Origin: Soonwooa sp023440705
GTDB taxonomy: Bacteria; Bacteroidota; Bacteroidia; Flavobacteriales; Weeksellaceae
Direction: 5' to 3'
Length of the DNA: 64,000 nucleotides
Assembly (NCBI GenBank): GCA_023440705.1
Contig: JAEXRP010000092.1
Location: 1 to 64,000 of the forward strand
Part shown: positions 17,208 to 28,000 of the stretch, in pieces
How the letters are laid out: each line of letters opens with the position of its first letter
Position numbering within the stretch: the first letter of the stretch is position 1
Made by a program: the position numbers and the translations under genes
Notes under the pieces: model-generated
The model's input: only the letters and a program-made list of their open reading frames with translations
What the model was told of the DNA's origin: nothing
Databases searched by the model: none

Positions 17208-19097
17208 ATGTTAAAAAAAATTATTCTAACAACAGCTACAATTAGCTGTTGTTACTTTTTTGGTCAACAATATGAAGTGGCTAGTATTCCTCAAGAACTG
17301 AAGAAAAACGCCAATACAGTTGTTCGAAAAGATAGTAAGTTATATACAATTTCTTCTTTTGATAATCTGAATATCAAATTCAATAAGGCTAGTACAATAC
17401 TTAATAAATCTGGTGAAAAAAACTCTTATGTTGTAATTCACTATGATAAGTTTGATAAGGTCAGTAGTGTCAAAGTAAAGGTTTTTGACGAATTTGGTAA
17501 GCAAATTCAATCTTTTTCTAAAAGCGATTTTCAGGATGTTAATACGACCGGATCGTCAGGCTTGTATACGGACAATCGTATGCTTTATTTAGAAATCTCC
17601 ACTCCCAATTATCCTTATACGATTGAAGAAACTTACGAAATTAATACATCTAATACAGCTTTTATTCCTGAATTTGTTCCTTTTCGATCAAGCAATATTG
17701 CACTAGAAAAAGCAGAATTAAAATTATTGAATAAATCTGGAGTTAAACTTAGAAAGAAGTTGAAAGAAACAGCCTTTGCAAAGCTTAGTCAACGAGGCTC
17801 TGATGATGATTTTACATTAAGTTTTGAAAATGTTCCGGCTTTAAAGGACGAAAAATATTCTCCAAATATTAATACGCTTTTGCCTCGTGTCGAGTTTTCT
17901 CTTGAGAAATTTAGTCTTGCTGGCAAAAAAGGAGATTTAACAACTTGGAAGGATTTCGGAATTTGGTATAATACTTTGTTAGAGCCAGTTTCAGTAATAA
18001 CACATGAAATTCAGAAGGAAGTTAACGATCTTAATCTGCAAGGTACGGTTTCGGAAAAGGTGAAGACGCTTTATCAATATATGCAAAATAAAACGCGATA
18101 TGTAAATGTTGCGATTGGGATTGGTGGGTGGCAACCTATGCCAGCAGACGAGGTTCGTAGGAAAGGTTATGGCGACTGCAAAGGACTCACCAACTATATG
18201 AGGGTGTTGTTAAAAGCTGCTGGGATACCTGCGTATTATGCTATTATTTACTCTGATTTTACACCGAAAAAATTCGATCAAGACTTTCCTAAAATGGCTG
18301 GTAATCACATTGTGTTGATGGTGCCTACAGAAAAAGGAAATGTTTGGTTAGAGAATACTTCTCAAAAAATAGCATTTAATCATATCGGAATTAATAATAC
18401 CAACCGAAATGTATTATTAGTGAAAGAAGATGGTATTGAATTGATGGACACGCCGATTTATAAAACTGAAGATTCCAACGAGAAATTAAAGTTATCTGCT
18501 AAAATTTTAGAAGATAATTCAATAACTGGAGATGCGGATTTTAATTACAGCGGAGGTTTGTACGATTATATGTTTTCGCTGTCAAACTCGTCAACGGATG
18601 ATCAAAAAGATGCTTTGAAGTCGATGTTTTCTAATCTTAAGTTTCAGGACTTAGCTATTCAGAAAATTGATAACAATAGAGATGATGCAAAACTTCAGCT
18701 TAATTTTGGTTTTAAAGCTAACAATTATTCAAAAAAAATGGGTGATGATATTTTTTTTGGAATTGTTCCTTTTGGTCAAAATAGCTTTTATTTAGAAAGT
18801 TCGGAGGACAGAATTAGCCCTGTTGAAATCCCGTTCGCTTACCATGATCAATACGAAATAGAATATACTTTGCCCCAAAATTATAAAATTGGCGATCTAC
18901 CAACTCCTGTTAAGTTAACATCGGAGTTTGGAGAATATCAACTTTCAGTTTCTCAAAAAGAAGGCAAAATAGTTGTAGAACGACAAATGAAACTCAACAA
19001 AATGTTACTACAACCAACACAAATCAAAAGTTATCAGGATTTTAGAAGAAAAATAAGCTCCAACGATAACACGAAAATATTACTTACTAAAATTTAA
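17208..19097 (+). CDS. DUF3857 protein with intact transglutaminase-like core
   Basis: A 629-residue secreted protein with a short signal peptide (about 1-20; the segment S-C-C-Y-F-F-G-Q could also be read as a lipobox-like region, less likely). Residues about 50-220 match the DUF3857 domain that precedes transglutaminase-like folds in Bacteroidetes. The catalytic-type residues are Cys324 (G-Y-G-D-C-K-G), His367 (G-N-H-I-V) and Glu382 (W-L-E-N-T-S). The C-terminal 200 residues resemble a DUF3858-like domain. The activity (protease, amidase or cross-linking) is unknown. A related gene follows 10 bp downstream. Confidence 0.85.
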   Translation: MLKKIILTTATISCCYFFGQQYEVASIPQELKKNANTVVRKDSKLYTISSFDNLNIKFNKASTILNKSGEKNSYVVIHYDKFDKVSSVKVKVFDEFGKQIQSFSKSDFQDVNTTGSSGLYTDNRMLYLEISTPNYPYTIEETYEINTSNTAFIPEFVPFRSSNIALEKAELKLLNKSGVKLRKKLKETAFAKLSQRGSDDDFTLSFENVPALKDEKYSPNINTLLPRVEFSLEKFSLAGKKGDLTTWKDFGIWYNTLLEPVSVITHEIQKEVNDLNLQGTVSEKVKTLYQYMQNKTRYVNVAIGIGGWQPMPADEVRRKGYGDCKGLTNYMRVLLKAAGIPAYYAIIYSDFTPKKFDQDFPKMAGNHIVLMVPTEKGNVWLENTSQKIAFNHIGINNTNRNVLLVKEDGIELMDTPIYKTEDSNEKLKLSAKILEDNSITGDADFNYSGGLYDYMFSLSNSSTDDQKDALKSMFSNLKFQDLAIQKIDNNRDDAKLQLNFGFKANNYSKKMGDDIFFGIVPFGQNSFYLESSEDRISPVEIPFAYHDQYEIEYTLPQNYKIGDLPTPVKLTSEFGEYQLSVSQKEGKIVVERQMKLNKMLLQPTQIKSYQDFRRKISSNDNTKILLTKI

Positions 19098-19107
19098 AAA
19101 ATATAAT

Positions 19108-21060
19108 ATGAAGAAAACTATACTAATTGCGGGTATTTTCTTAAATACTTTGGTTTTCGCACAACATAAATTTCTGAATATTCCTAAACTTGATCAGAGT
19201 GACGTGTCTTCAACTGTTAACGCAACTAATGCTAAAGATCCTGCCGAGATTTTGTTTAGCTCGCATCATTTTTTAATTGAAGGCAATGGATTTATGACCA
19301 TTGAGGTTATCAAAAGAGTCAAAATTTATGATAAAGCTAATGCTGAAGAATTTTTAAATGTAGAAATTCCTTTAAAGATAAATGGCGGCGATCGGGAGTC
19401 GGTTAGTGGTCTTAAAGCGACAACTTATAATTTTGAGAATGGGAAAATTGCAACCACAGTGGTTGATAAAGAATCACGAATTAGATCTAATGATTCTAAA
19501 AATGTTGATATCCTGAAATTCGCTTTTGCAAACGTGAAAAATGGTTCGGTTCTCGAGTATAAATATAAGCTGAGTACACCATTTTATTATTCGATTCCAC
19601 GTGTTATGGTTGAGTCATCGGCTCCTGTTAGATATTTTGAATATGTGTTCGATATGCCAATTTATTTAGGTTATAATATCAATTATCAAGGTTCTTTAGC
19701 GCCGACACATAGAGAAGTTGGCGAGAAAAGTTTGTATGGTGGCGATTACAAGACGGTTAGGTTTGCTTATGAGAATCTAAAGGCTTATAAAGATGAAAAA
19801 TATGTTTATAATATAGATAATTATCGTACGTCTATTCGTGCAGAGTTGGCGAGCACTAATTTCCCAATTACGGGTAATATGGGTAGTGTTTCTGGCGGTT
19901 TTAAATCTTATGCTGTAACGTGGGAAGATCTTCGAAAAACAATCTTGAACGAAGATGATTTTGGAATTGAATATGCAAAAATGGGAGCTGTAAAAGATCT
20001 TTTACCAGCTACCATAACATCTATCACTAATGAGAAAGAACGTGCAGATGCGATTTTAAAATTTGTTCAAAAAAATTATACTTGGAATAAAAAAACAACG
20101 GGTTGGGCGGAAGATGGTATCAGGACTTTAATCTCAAAAAAAATAGGAAATTCTGCTGAAATTAACTTGTTGCTTACAATGTTGATGAAATCAGCTGGAC
20201 TAAAAGCGAATCCTGCGATCATGTCCACAAAAGAGCGTGGTATTCTCAACTTCTCGTCACCATCATTATCGCAAGTTAACTATGTGCTGGTGACTGTTGA
20301 TGTTGCTGGACAACTTAAATTTTACGATGCAACTAGTAAATATTCCGAAGCTAATGTATTGCCGCCTCGCGCTTACAATTATTTCGCATATTTAATTAGA
20401 GAAAAAGAAGGCGTGCAGGTTAATGTGCTCCCTGATGGGAAAAGCTCAACCACGCAAATTATTAAAGCTAAGCTAAATCCTGATGGAAGTTTTGGTGGAG
20501 ACTTTTCAGACACTGATGCTAAATTGTATTCTTTAGTATCGACAGAGTCTTATGAGAAAGATGCTGATCAATATTTTAAAGATTACAAAGAAAATTATAA
20601 GTTTCCGATCGAAAATATGAAAGGAGAACATCAGGAAAACGGAAGTTTTATAACTAAGTTCAACTTTACGGCGGATAACTTTGTCGATGGTATTGGAGGA
20701 AAATACGTCTTTAATCCACTTCTATTTTTGTATCGTAAAAATCACGATTTTGATCAAGAAGAAAATAGAAAATCTCCAATCGAAATGTTGTCTGGATATG
20801 ATCGTATCAAAAAAGTTACAATTGAACTGCCAGAAGGTTATGCGTTCGAAAATTTACCAAAGTCCAAAAAATTTAGAACCGAAGATAGCTCAATTGTGTA
20901 CAATTATATCGTGACGCAATCTGGAAATTCTTTGACGGTTGAGTCGACAACCTCGGTGGAAGATCCAATATATCCTGCAGAATATTATCCTGCTTTTAAG
21001 CAAGTATTTGACCACATTGCAAATATGGAATCGCAAGTGGTAAGTGTCGTTAAAAAGTAG
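19108..21060 (+). CDS. DUF3857 protein with degenerate transglutaminase core
   Basis: A 650-residue secreted paralogue of the preceding gene, with signal peptide ending L-V-F-A-Q. The domain order is the same, but the catalytic positions read Ser349 (G-N-S-A-E), Tyr392 (V-N-Y-V-L) and Asp407 (F-Y-D-A-T). The intervals 43 and 15 residues equal those of Cys-His-Glu in the upstream protein, so Cys and His have been replaced. It is probably a non-catalytic partner or binding protein. Co-transcribed with the upstream gene (10-bp gap). Confidence 0.85.
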   Translation: MKKTILIAGIFLNTLVFAQHKFLNIPKLDQSDVSSTVNATNAKDPAEILFSSHHFLIEGNGFMTIEVIKRVKIYDKANAEEFLNVEIPLKINGGDRESVSGLKATTYNFENGKIATTVVDKESRIRSNDSKNVDILKFAFANVKNGSVLEYKYKLSTPFYYSIPRVMVESSAPVRYFEYVFDMPIYLGYNINYQGSLAPTHREVGEKSLYGGDYKTVRFAYENLKAYKDEKYVYNIDNYRTSIRAELASTNFPITGNMGSVSGGFKSYAVTWEDLRKTILNEDDFGIEYAKMGAVKDLLPATITSITNEKERADAILKFVQKNYTWNKKTTGWAEDGIRTLISKKIGNSAEINLLLTMLMKSAGLKANPAIMSTKERGILNFSSPSLSQVNYVLVTVDVAGQLKFYDATSKYSEANVLPPRAYNYFAYLIREKEGVQVNVLPDGKSSTTQIIKAKLNPDGSFGGDFSDTDAKLYSLVSTESYEKDADQYFKDYKENYKFPIENMKGEHQENGSFITKFNFTADNFVDGIGGKYVFNPLLFLYRKNHDFDQEENRKSPIEMLSGYDRIKKVTIELPEGYAFENLPKSKKFRTEDSSIVYNYIVTQSGNSLTVESTTSVEDPIYPAEYYPAFKQVFDHIANMESQVVSVVKK

Positions 21061-21073
21061 ATTATTAAAACAG

Positions 21074-21106
21074 AAAAAGCTTAGAATTTCTAAGCTTTTT
21101 TTATTT
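21074..21106. terminator. shared terminator between convergent genes
   Basis: AAAAAGCTTAG (21074-21084) pairs with CTAAGCTTTTT (21090-21100) around a 5-nt loop, with T runs on both strands. It separates the DUF3857 pair from the minus-strand helicase gene. Confidence 0.85.
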
Positions 21107-24100
21107 TTAAATGTAAATAAGATGTGTTTCCGAAACTTTTTTTCCGAGCTTTTCCAGAGCATTTTTGTAGACTTCAATTTGTTGCTTGTGCTTGTCTTTT
21201 TTATCACCAGTTTTGAAATCGATAATGATAAAACCATGTTCTGTTTCGATAAGTCGGTCAGGACGAAGAACTTTTGTTTCACCATTCTCAGAAATCATAA
21301 TGTCGCGTTCGCTAATGATTTTTAAATCTGGAACAAAGAAGTGACGATAAGCTTCCGAGTTAATAATTTCAAAAATACGTTGCTCGATATTTATGCGCTC
21401 TTCTGACGTGAAAACGCCTTCTAGCTCGTACTTTTCTAAAACCTTTTCTAAGTCGAGATTTGATTTTATTTTGGAGAGAATTTCATGTACAAAAATTCCG
21501 ATTCTTACTTTTGCAACGCGTTCCTGATAGTTTTTACTAGGTGTTGCAATTTGGATATTGTTATTTTCTGAATTTCCTCCTTTTAATGCGGTTATAGATA
21601 GTTTTTCAACGAGATTTTTCGTTTTGTTTTTTTGCTTTTTTAAATCCGCTTCTTCGATGTCATATAAGTCGAAAGAATCTCTTTCTTCGTTGTCAGTTGA
21701 AGGTCTTTTTGCATTAATATAATCGATGATCTCTAAGTGATTTGCAGACTTATTTGGTTTTTCAAGATAAAGATATAACTGTTCAACAGCGCGTGTTGTC
21801 GCAACATATTGAAGACAAAATCTGTCGATTTTATTTTTGTATTCGTTGTCAATATTAAAGTTTGATATCTCTTGATCATATTCCAAAAGCTTTTTATTAA
21901 AACCTGTAATATTCACTTTTTTGAGTTCGTCATTATTGTTTAAATCAAACCAATTCGAAAACTTAGAATCTTTATTTTCGTTACGCATTGGTAAAAACAC
22001 AATCGGAAATTCTAAACCTTTTGACTTGTGAATCGTCATCATTTTGATAGCGTCAATGTTCTCGCTCGCTTGGATACTTTGGTTTATGCCTTCTTCATTC
22101 CAATATTTCAGAAAATCTTTGATGGTTGCGCCTGCATTCTGCGTATAATTAAACAACATTTCTAAAAAGTTCAATAGGAAATCAACTTCTTTATTTTCCA
22201 CTGAAAAATTTTGTAGAAAGTATTCGATATAGTTGTAAAGGTTTAGATTTAAAATATGTTCTGAACTTAAATCCAGATTATAATTTGATTTTAGTTTAGT
22301 ATTTATTTCAACGAAATTTTTAGTTTCGAGTATCTTTAATACTTCTGTGGTAAAGTCTTTTATTTCAATTCTTCCTAAATGATTAAGATGATAAAGCATC
22401 TTAATGAAAAATTGGTAGTTGTCGGGATTTGCTTTCCAATTTAAAAACTCGATAAGCGCTTTGATGGTGTAAGATAAACCAATGGTTAAACCACTTTCTG
22501 AGATGCTTTTAATGTATTGTTCTTGTCCTTTATAGTTGATAAGTTGTTGACCAAGAAGATTTGAAAAATTGAAAATATCTGTGTTTCCACGACAAAGAAT
22601 ACAAATGTCTGAAAGTTCAAACCCATTATCCAAACATTGTTGGATGTCATCACGCATTTTAAAAACTGCTTCTTCATAAAAGATTTCCTTAACATCATTT
22701 TCAAGCAAATTGACACGAACTCGTCCATTGATATTTGATTTTGCAATTTGTGTTGCTGCTTCACCAAAAATGTATTCGTGTATCGGTTCTAAACCTCTCG
22801 AAATGCTGTAATACAACTGATTATTGAAGTCAACGATGTTTTTAGCACTTCGCCAATTATGTTCTAGATTTACGACTTCCGCTTCTTTTGCAACCTCTTC
22901 TTTATGACTAATAATATCAAGCATTAATTGACTTTCGCCACCTCGAAAACGGTAAATACTTTGTTTGGGATCGCCAACCAAACTAAAACTCGTGTTGTCA
23001 CTCGCAATAGCATTGTCGCGAAGTGGTTTGAAGTTTTCCCACTGCATTTTCGAAGTATCTTGGAATTCATCAAAAAAGAAATGTTGGAATTGCGTTCCGA
23101 CTTTTTCGTAAATAAAGGATGAAGGTTCCGATTTTAAATTTTCCCCGATAATCACATTGAATTTCGAAAGAAGAACCAAATCATTTTCTATTTCTATATC
23201 CTTTAGTTTTTTTTGAATGTCAGAATTTACTTTTAAAGGTAAAAGCGCATCGAGGATTTTAGTATTTCTTTCAATATTGATGTACTTCGCAATGAGGTCA
23301 ATACGAAGGTCGGTTAGTTTTGGTAAAATCGATTGTATGTCGGCTTCCTTCTTTTTTCCTTTCGCTGAACTTCCACTTGCAAATTTTTGTAAAGCGCCGC
23401 TTTCACTTGCTGGAATTGGAAAGTCAGATCGTTCATCTTTGTAAAACTTAATAACTTCATGGAAAAATTTCGCGATACCATTTACATTTCCTCCTGCAAA
23501 ATCTTCGATATTAAGATCTTGTTCTGTAAGTGTCTGTATAATTTCTTTTGCTAAGGAAATAGATTGGTTTTTGTCGGCTTTTATCTCGTTTCTAAGATTT
23601 TCTTTTTTACGTTCATAAGCTTCCCATTCGAAGTTTTTGTTTTCCGAAAGTGCTTCGTAATGTGTATCGCTAATAAATTTTTTAGCAGAATCGTAAAGAT
23701 TTTTATTAATGTTAATGCGAGTTTCGTTATCTAGACCATAATTAACAAAATCCATGAAAGCCTCAGAAATATGATTGTTATCGCCAATTTCGTCCAATAG
23801 TTGATCAACCGCTTCGATAAGAAATGGCTCTGCATTTATTTCTAAATTGAAATTTTGTGCAAGCCCCAACTCGTACGTAAAACTTCTTACCAACCTTGCA
23901 TTAAATTTGTCAATGGTCCCAATATTCAGCGTAGAGTAATGGTGTAGCACATAATCTAGGATTTGCTTTGCACGATGATGCAGGTCTTCTATAGTAATAT
24001 GAATGCCCTCTTCATCGAATTCCGATTTTATATTTTGTAATTCAAGATTCTCGTTATAATTCTCTTTTGTAAATGAAAAAAGCCAATTAATGATTCGCTC

Positions 24101-24265
24101 TTTCATTTCGTTAGCTGCTTTGTTGGTAAAGGTTAGCGCTAAAATATGACGGATGCTTTCTGCCTGATTAGGATATCGAAGACAGATTTTCAAAAGGTTT
24201 TTTACAAGGCTGTAGGTTTTCCCTGAACCAGCCGAGGCATTGATGACAAGGTAAGAATTTTGCAT
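21107..24265 (-). CDS. UvrD/RecB-like helicase with C-terminal nuclease domain (AddA/RecB type)
   Basis: A 1052-residue superfamily 1 helicase of the double-strand break repair class. Walker A is A-S-A-G-S-G-K-T at 10-17. Further helicase motifs are F-F-D-E-F-Q-D-T, G-D-P-K-Q-S-I-Y-R-F-R-G-G, L-E-H-N-W-R-S, M-M-T-I-H-K-S-K-G-L-E-F and Y-V-A-T-T-R-A. The C-terminus carries a PD-(D/E)xK nuclease: H-E-I-L, then R-P-D-R-L and I-I-D-F-K-T-G-D followed by Q-I-E-V-Y. This is the architecture of AddA/RecB. No AddB or RecC partner is in the window; in this phylum it may be encoded elsewhere. rnhB lies just upstream (50 bp). Confidence 0.88.
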   Translation of the reverse strand: MQNSYLVINASAGSGKTYSLVKNLLKICLRYPNQAESIRHILALTFTNKAANEMKERIINWLFSFTKENYNENLELQNIKSEFDEEGIHITIEDLHHRAKQILDYVLHHYSTLNIGTIDKFNARLVRSFTYELGLAQNFNLEINAEPFLIEAVDQLLDEIGDNNHISEAFMDFVNYGLDNETRININKNLYDSAKKFISDTHYEALSENKNFEWEAYERKKENLRNEIKADKNQSISLAKEIIQTLTEQDLNIEDFAGGNVNGIAKFFHEVIKFYKDERSDFPIPASESGALQKFASGSSAKGKKKEADIQSILPKLTDLRIDLIAKYINIERNTKILDALLPLKVNSDIQKKLKDIEIENDLVLLSKFNVIIGENLKSEPSSFIYEKVGTQFQHFFFDEFQDTSKMQWENFKPLRDNAIASDNTSFSLVGDPKQSIYRFRGGESQLMLDIISHKEEVAKEAEVVNLEHNWRSAKNIVDFNNQLYYSISRGLEPIHEYIFGEAATQIAKSNINGRVRVNLLENDVKEIFYEEAVFKMRDDIQQCLDNGFELSDICILCRGNTDIFNFSNLLGQQLINYKGQEQYIKSISESGLTIGLSYTIKALIEFLNWKANPDNYQFFIKMLYHLNHLGRIEIKDFTTEVLKILETKNFVEINTKLKSNYNLDLSSEHILNLNLYNYIEYFLQNFSVENKEVDFLLNFLEMLFNYTQNAGATIKDFLKYWNEEGINQSIQASENIDAIKMMTIHKSKGLEFPIVFLPMRNENKDSKFSNWFDLNNNDELKKVNITGFNKKLLEYDQEISNFNIDNEYKNKIDRFCLQYVATTRAVEQLYLYLEKPNKSANHLEIIDYINAKRPSTDNEERDSFDLYDIEEADLKKQKNKTKNLVEKLSITALKGGNSENNNIQIATPSKNYQERVAKVRIGIFVHEILSKIKSNLDLEKVLEKYELEGVFTSEERINIEQRIFEIINSEAYRHFFVPDLKIISERDIMISENGETKVLRPDRLIETEHGFIIIDFKTGDKKDKHKQQIEVYKNALEKLGKKVSETHLIYI

Positions 24266-24315
24266 TCAAAGGAAATTTAGGCACAATTTAATCTAAACTT
24301 CCGCATCATCAAAAT

Positions 24316-24921
24316 TTAGTCTTCTATATTATATATAAGTTTAAAAGATTTTCTGTGGTGTATGGTTGGTCCATGTTCCATAAGTGCTCTTTGGTGGATT
24401 TTAGTACAATATCCAAAATTTTTGTCCCATCCATATTCGGGAAAATCTTTTGCCAGTTCGATCATGAGATTATCACGATAATTTTTTGCGATGATAGAGG
24501 CTGCTGCGATTGATAGAAATTTGGAATCTCCTTTAACAATACAATGATGTGGGATGTAGTTATAAGGATGGAATTTGTTGCCGTCAACCAAGATCAATTC
24601 TGGTCTTATTTTTAATTGATCTAAAGCAAGGTGCATTGCATGTATACTTGCTTGTAAAATGTTGTGTTTATCTATGAATTCTGGAGAAAGTTCGGCGATT
24701 GCGTAGTCTAACGCGTTATTTTTGATGTATGAATCTAGTTCATTTCGCTGTTTAAACGTTAATTTTTTGGAGTCATTAATAAAATTTTGGTTAAAATTTT
24801 GGTCAATTATGACAGCGGCGGCAACCACAGGGCCGGAAAGACATCCTCTTCCAACTTCATCACAACCGACTTCTATTAGGCTGTTTGAGAAACTTTTAGA
24901 AAGTTTTACTTCAGTAATCAT
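24316..24921 (-). CDS. rnhB: ribonuclease HII
   Basis: A 201-residue enzyme that cleaves RNA in RNA/DNA hybrids and single ribonucleotides in DNA. The signature C-D-E-V-G-R-G starts at Cys20 with catalytic Asp21 and Glu22, the third acidic residue is in L-V-D-G-N, and S-I-I-A-K-N-Y-R-D-N gives the fourth. Length is normal. Its promoter box lies exactly 4 nt upstream of the ATG, which suggests a leaderless message; the helicase gene follows after 50 bp. Confidence 0.95.
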   Translation of the reverse strand: MITEVKLSKSFSNSLIEVGCDEVGRGCLSGPVVAAAVIIDQNFNQNFINDSKKLTFKQRNELDSYIKNNALDYAIAELSPEFIDKHNILQASIHAMHLALDQLKIRPELILVDGNKFHPYNYIPHHCIVKGDSKFLSIAAASIIAKNYRDNLMIELAKDFPEYGWDKNFGYCTKIHQRALMEHGPTIHHRKSFKLIYNIED

Positions 24922-24925
24922 TTAA

Positions 24926-24933
24926 CAAAGTTA
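24926..24933 (-). promoter_or_regulatory. TAnnTTTG -7 box of rnhB, leaderless geometry
   Basis: On minus TAACTTTG is followed by 4 nt (TTAA) and the ATG. The predicted start site coincides with the first base of the start codon. Confidence 0.6.
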
Positions 24934-25041
24934 TCAATAAAAGAATGAAACGTTAAAGAAAAATTAAGAAATATTTAACTTTTTTATTGTTTATGTTGAG
25001 AAAGTTTTGCACATTTGTTTTATTGAAAAATTTAATTTGAT

Positions 25042-28000
25042 ATGAAAAAATTAACAGCTAGCGTTTTAGCATTGGTGTTAAGCTCTTCAGTTGCGATGGT
25101 TTCCGCGCAAGCTAAAAAGGGTGATACACTTAAGCAAACCGATATCGAGGGAGTTGTAGTAACTGCTTTAGGTATTAAAAGAGAAAAAAAATCTCTAGGT
25201 TATGCATCTCAAGAGGTGAAAGCCGAAGCTCTTACAGATGGAACTACAAAAACTGGTAATGTTGCTAGTTTGCTTTCTGGTAAAGCTGCAGGGGTGCAAA
25301 TTAATACTAATAATAACTTTGGAGGTTCTACCAATATTGTAATTAGAGGTTATAAACAAATGGGTGGTAATGGTGGTTCTCCTTTAATTGTAATTGATGG
25401 TTCTCCAATTAGTAACGGTTTTGTTTCTGGTACATTTGACTTAGGTAACTTCTTATCAGATCTTAACCCAGAAGATATTGCAAGTATGAATATCTTGAAA
25501 GGTGCAGCTGCATCCGCTCTTTATGGAGAAAGAGCTTTGAATGGTGTTATCGTTATTGAGACTAAGAAAGGAAGAAGCTCTAAGAAAGATAATTCTTGGG
25601 GTGTAACATTATCATCAGATGTTAATGTTGGTTTCATTGATAAATCTACATTCCCAGAATATCAATCTAGATATGGAGCTGGTTATGGTGCGTATTATGG
25701 ACCTAATGAGGATTCTTATTTTAATGTTGGGCCAGGAGGTTTGCCACAAGTGCCTTTTGGTGAAGATGCATCATATGGAGGTGAGTTTAATCCCAATTTA
25801 CAAGTTTGGCAATGGGATTCATTTAATGAATACTCAAACAATTATGGAAAGCCTCATGCTTGGGTAGCTGGTAAGAATGGTCCTATTACATTCTTTAATA
25901 ATCCAATAACTTATTCTAATTCAATTACATTAGAGAAAGGAGATGCTAAGAATAACTTCATGCTGAGTTACAATAATTTTGACCAGTCTGGTTTGATGCC
26001 AAACTCTAAAATTAATAAAAATACTTTCTCTGCTAGAGTGAATCATCAGTTAACAGATAAACTATCTGCGAGTGTTTATACTACTTTAACAGTACAAGAT
26101 ACTAGAGGTAGAAATGCTACAGGGTATTCTGATAACTTGGTGACTGGATTTAGACAATGGTGGCAAACTAACGTTGATTTGTCACAATTGAAAGATGTAT
26201 ATTTTAATTCTTATAGAGCGACTGGAAAGTATGATAACGGTACATGGAATAGAAGTTCTGCAGCAAATGGAACACCTCTATATTGGAATAACCCATATTT
26301 CCAAGTATATCAAAATTACCAGTCTGATAGTAGAACCAGAAGTTTCAGTTATGCACAAGTAAAATATGATGTAAGTAAAAATTTCGGAATCTTAGGGAAG
26401 GTTTCATTTGACTATTACAATATGTTAATGGAGCAAAGATTGGCTGACGGAAGTTTAACTCAGGCATTTGGATTATCTGGGAACAATGCACCTTCAGGCT
26501 ATTGGAGACAAAATATGACTGGTTCAGAAACCAATTTCGATTTAATCGCAAATTATAAGTTTGAAATTACGGATAAATTGAACTTACAAGGTGTAGTTGG
26601 TGCCAACTTAAGAAAGAATGGTTTTGAGAGTATCACAGCTTCTACAGAAGGAGGATTAATTGTACCTGGTATTTACTCAATAGAAAACTCAATGGGAGAA
26701 ACTTTAGATCCTGTAGAGGTTTATCAGAGAAGTCAAACAGGAAGTGGTTATGCCTCTGCCTCATTTGATTATGATGGAAGTATTTTTGTGGATGCTACAT
26801 ATCGTTATGATAAATCTTCTAACCTACCTGCAGGAAATAATGCTTACGGATACCCTTCTATTACAGGTGCTGTATTATTAAGTAACTACATTAAACAAGA
26901 TTGGTTAAGTTTCATGAAAGTTAGAGCAAACTATGCAGAAGTAGGATCATCAACTGGAAATTATCGACTTATTAATACGTATAATAAAAATGGTGCTTTC
27001 CATAATGAGGGTATTTATTTAATGCCAACTGTTCTTAATAATCCTAACTTAAAACCAGAAAGATCAAAAGAAGTTGAAGTTGGTTTAGAGATGCAATTTT
27101 TCAAAAATCGATTAGGGTTTGATATTGCAGCTTATAAGACAAAGACATTTGATCAGATTATGAATCTTCCAGTTTCTAATGCAACTGGATACAATCAAAT
27201 TACGATTAACGCAGGACAAATTGATAACAAAGGTATTGAAGTTCAATTTAATGCTACACCATTTAAATCTAAAGCATTTACTTGGGATATTAATGCAAAC
27301 TGGGCGAAGAATGAAAATAAATTAGTTTCATTGCATCCTGATGCGAAGGTGTTAAGATTGGCAGCTTACCAAGGTGGTGTTTCACTTAATGCGGTAGAAG
27401 GTGAATCTTATGGTGTTATCTATGGTACAGATTACGTGTATACAAATGGACAACCAACGATTAGTCCTACTACAGGTCGTTATTTAAGAACTCCAGAATC
27501 TAACAAAGAGATTGGTAACATTACGCCTGATTGGACTGGAGGTATTAGAAATACATTTACGTTCTTTGGGGGAGACTTATCAGCTGGATTCTTGATAGAC
27601 ATGCAACATGGTGGGTCTACATATTCTACGGATATGTATTATGGTCTAGCAACTGGTCTTTATGCCGAAACTGCTGTTGGTGGATATAGAACAACTGGTG
27701 TTGTGTGGCCTGGTGTAAATCCTAATGGACAAACAAATACAACTGCAACTATTTCTCCAGAAGGTTATGGTAACGTAGATGGTTATAGAAGAATGCCTAA
27801 TGCTAGATTTGTATATGATGCATCATATGTTAAGTTACGTGAAGCTAACATTACTTATAGATTACCAAAGTCTTTGTTAGCAAGTACGTTCATTGAAGAA
27901 GCTAAAGTTTCTTTAGTGGGAAGAAACTTATGGATTATTCATAAAAATGTTCCTTATGCAGATCCTGAAGCTGGTGTTGGTGGTGGATTAGGATCAAGAG

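Noticed and set aside
17208..17270. Lipoprotein signal in the first DUF3857 protein (S-C-C-Y)
   Set aside because: The Cys pair lies within the hydrophobic core rather than after a proper lipobox, and F-G-Q suits ordinary signal peptidase cleavage.
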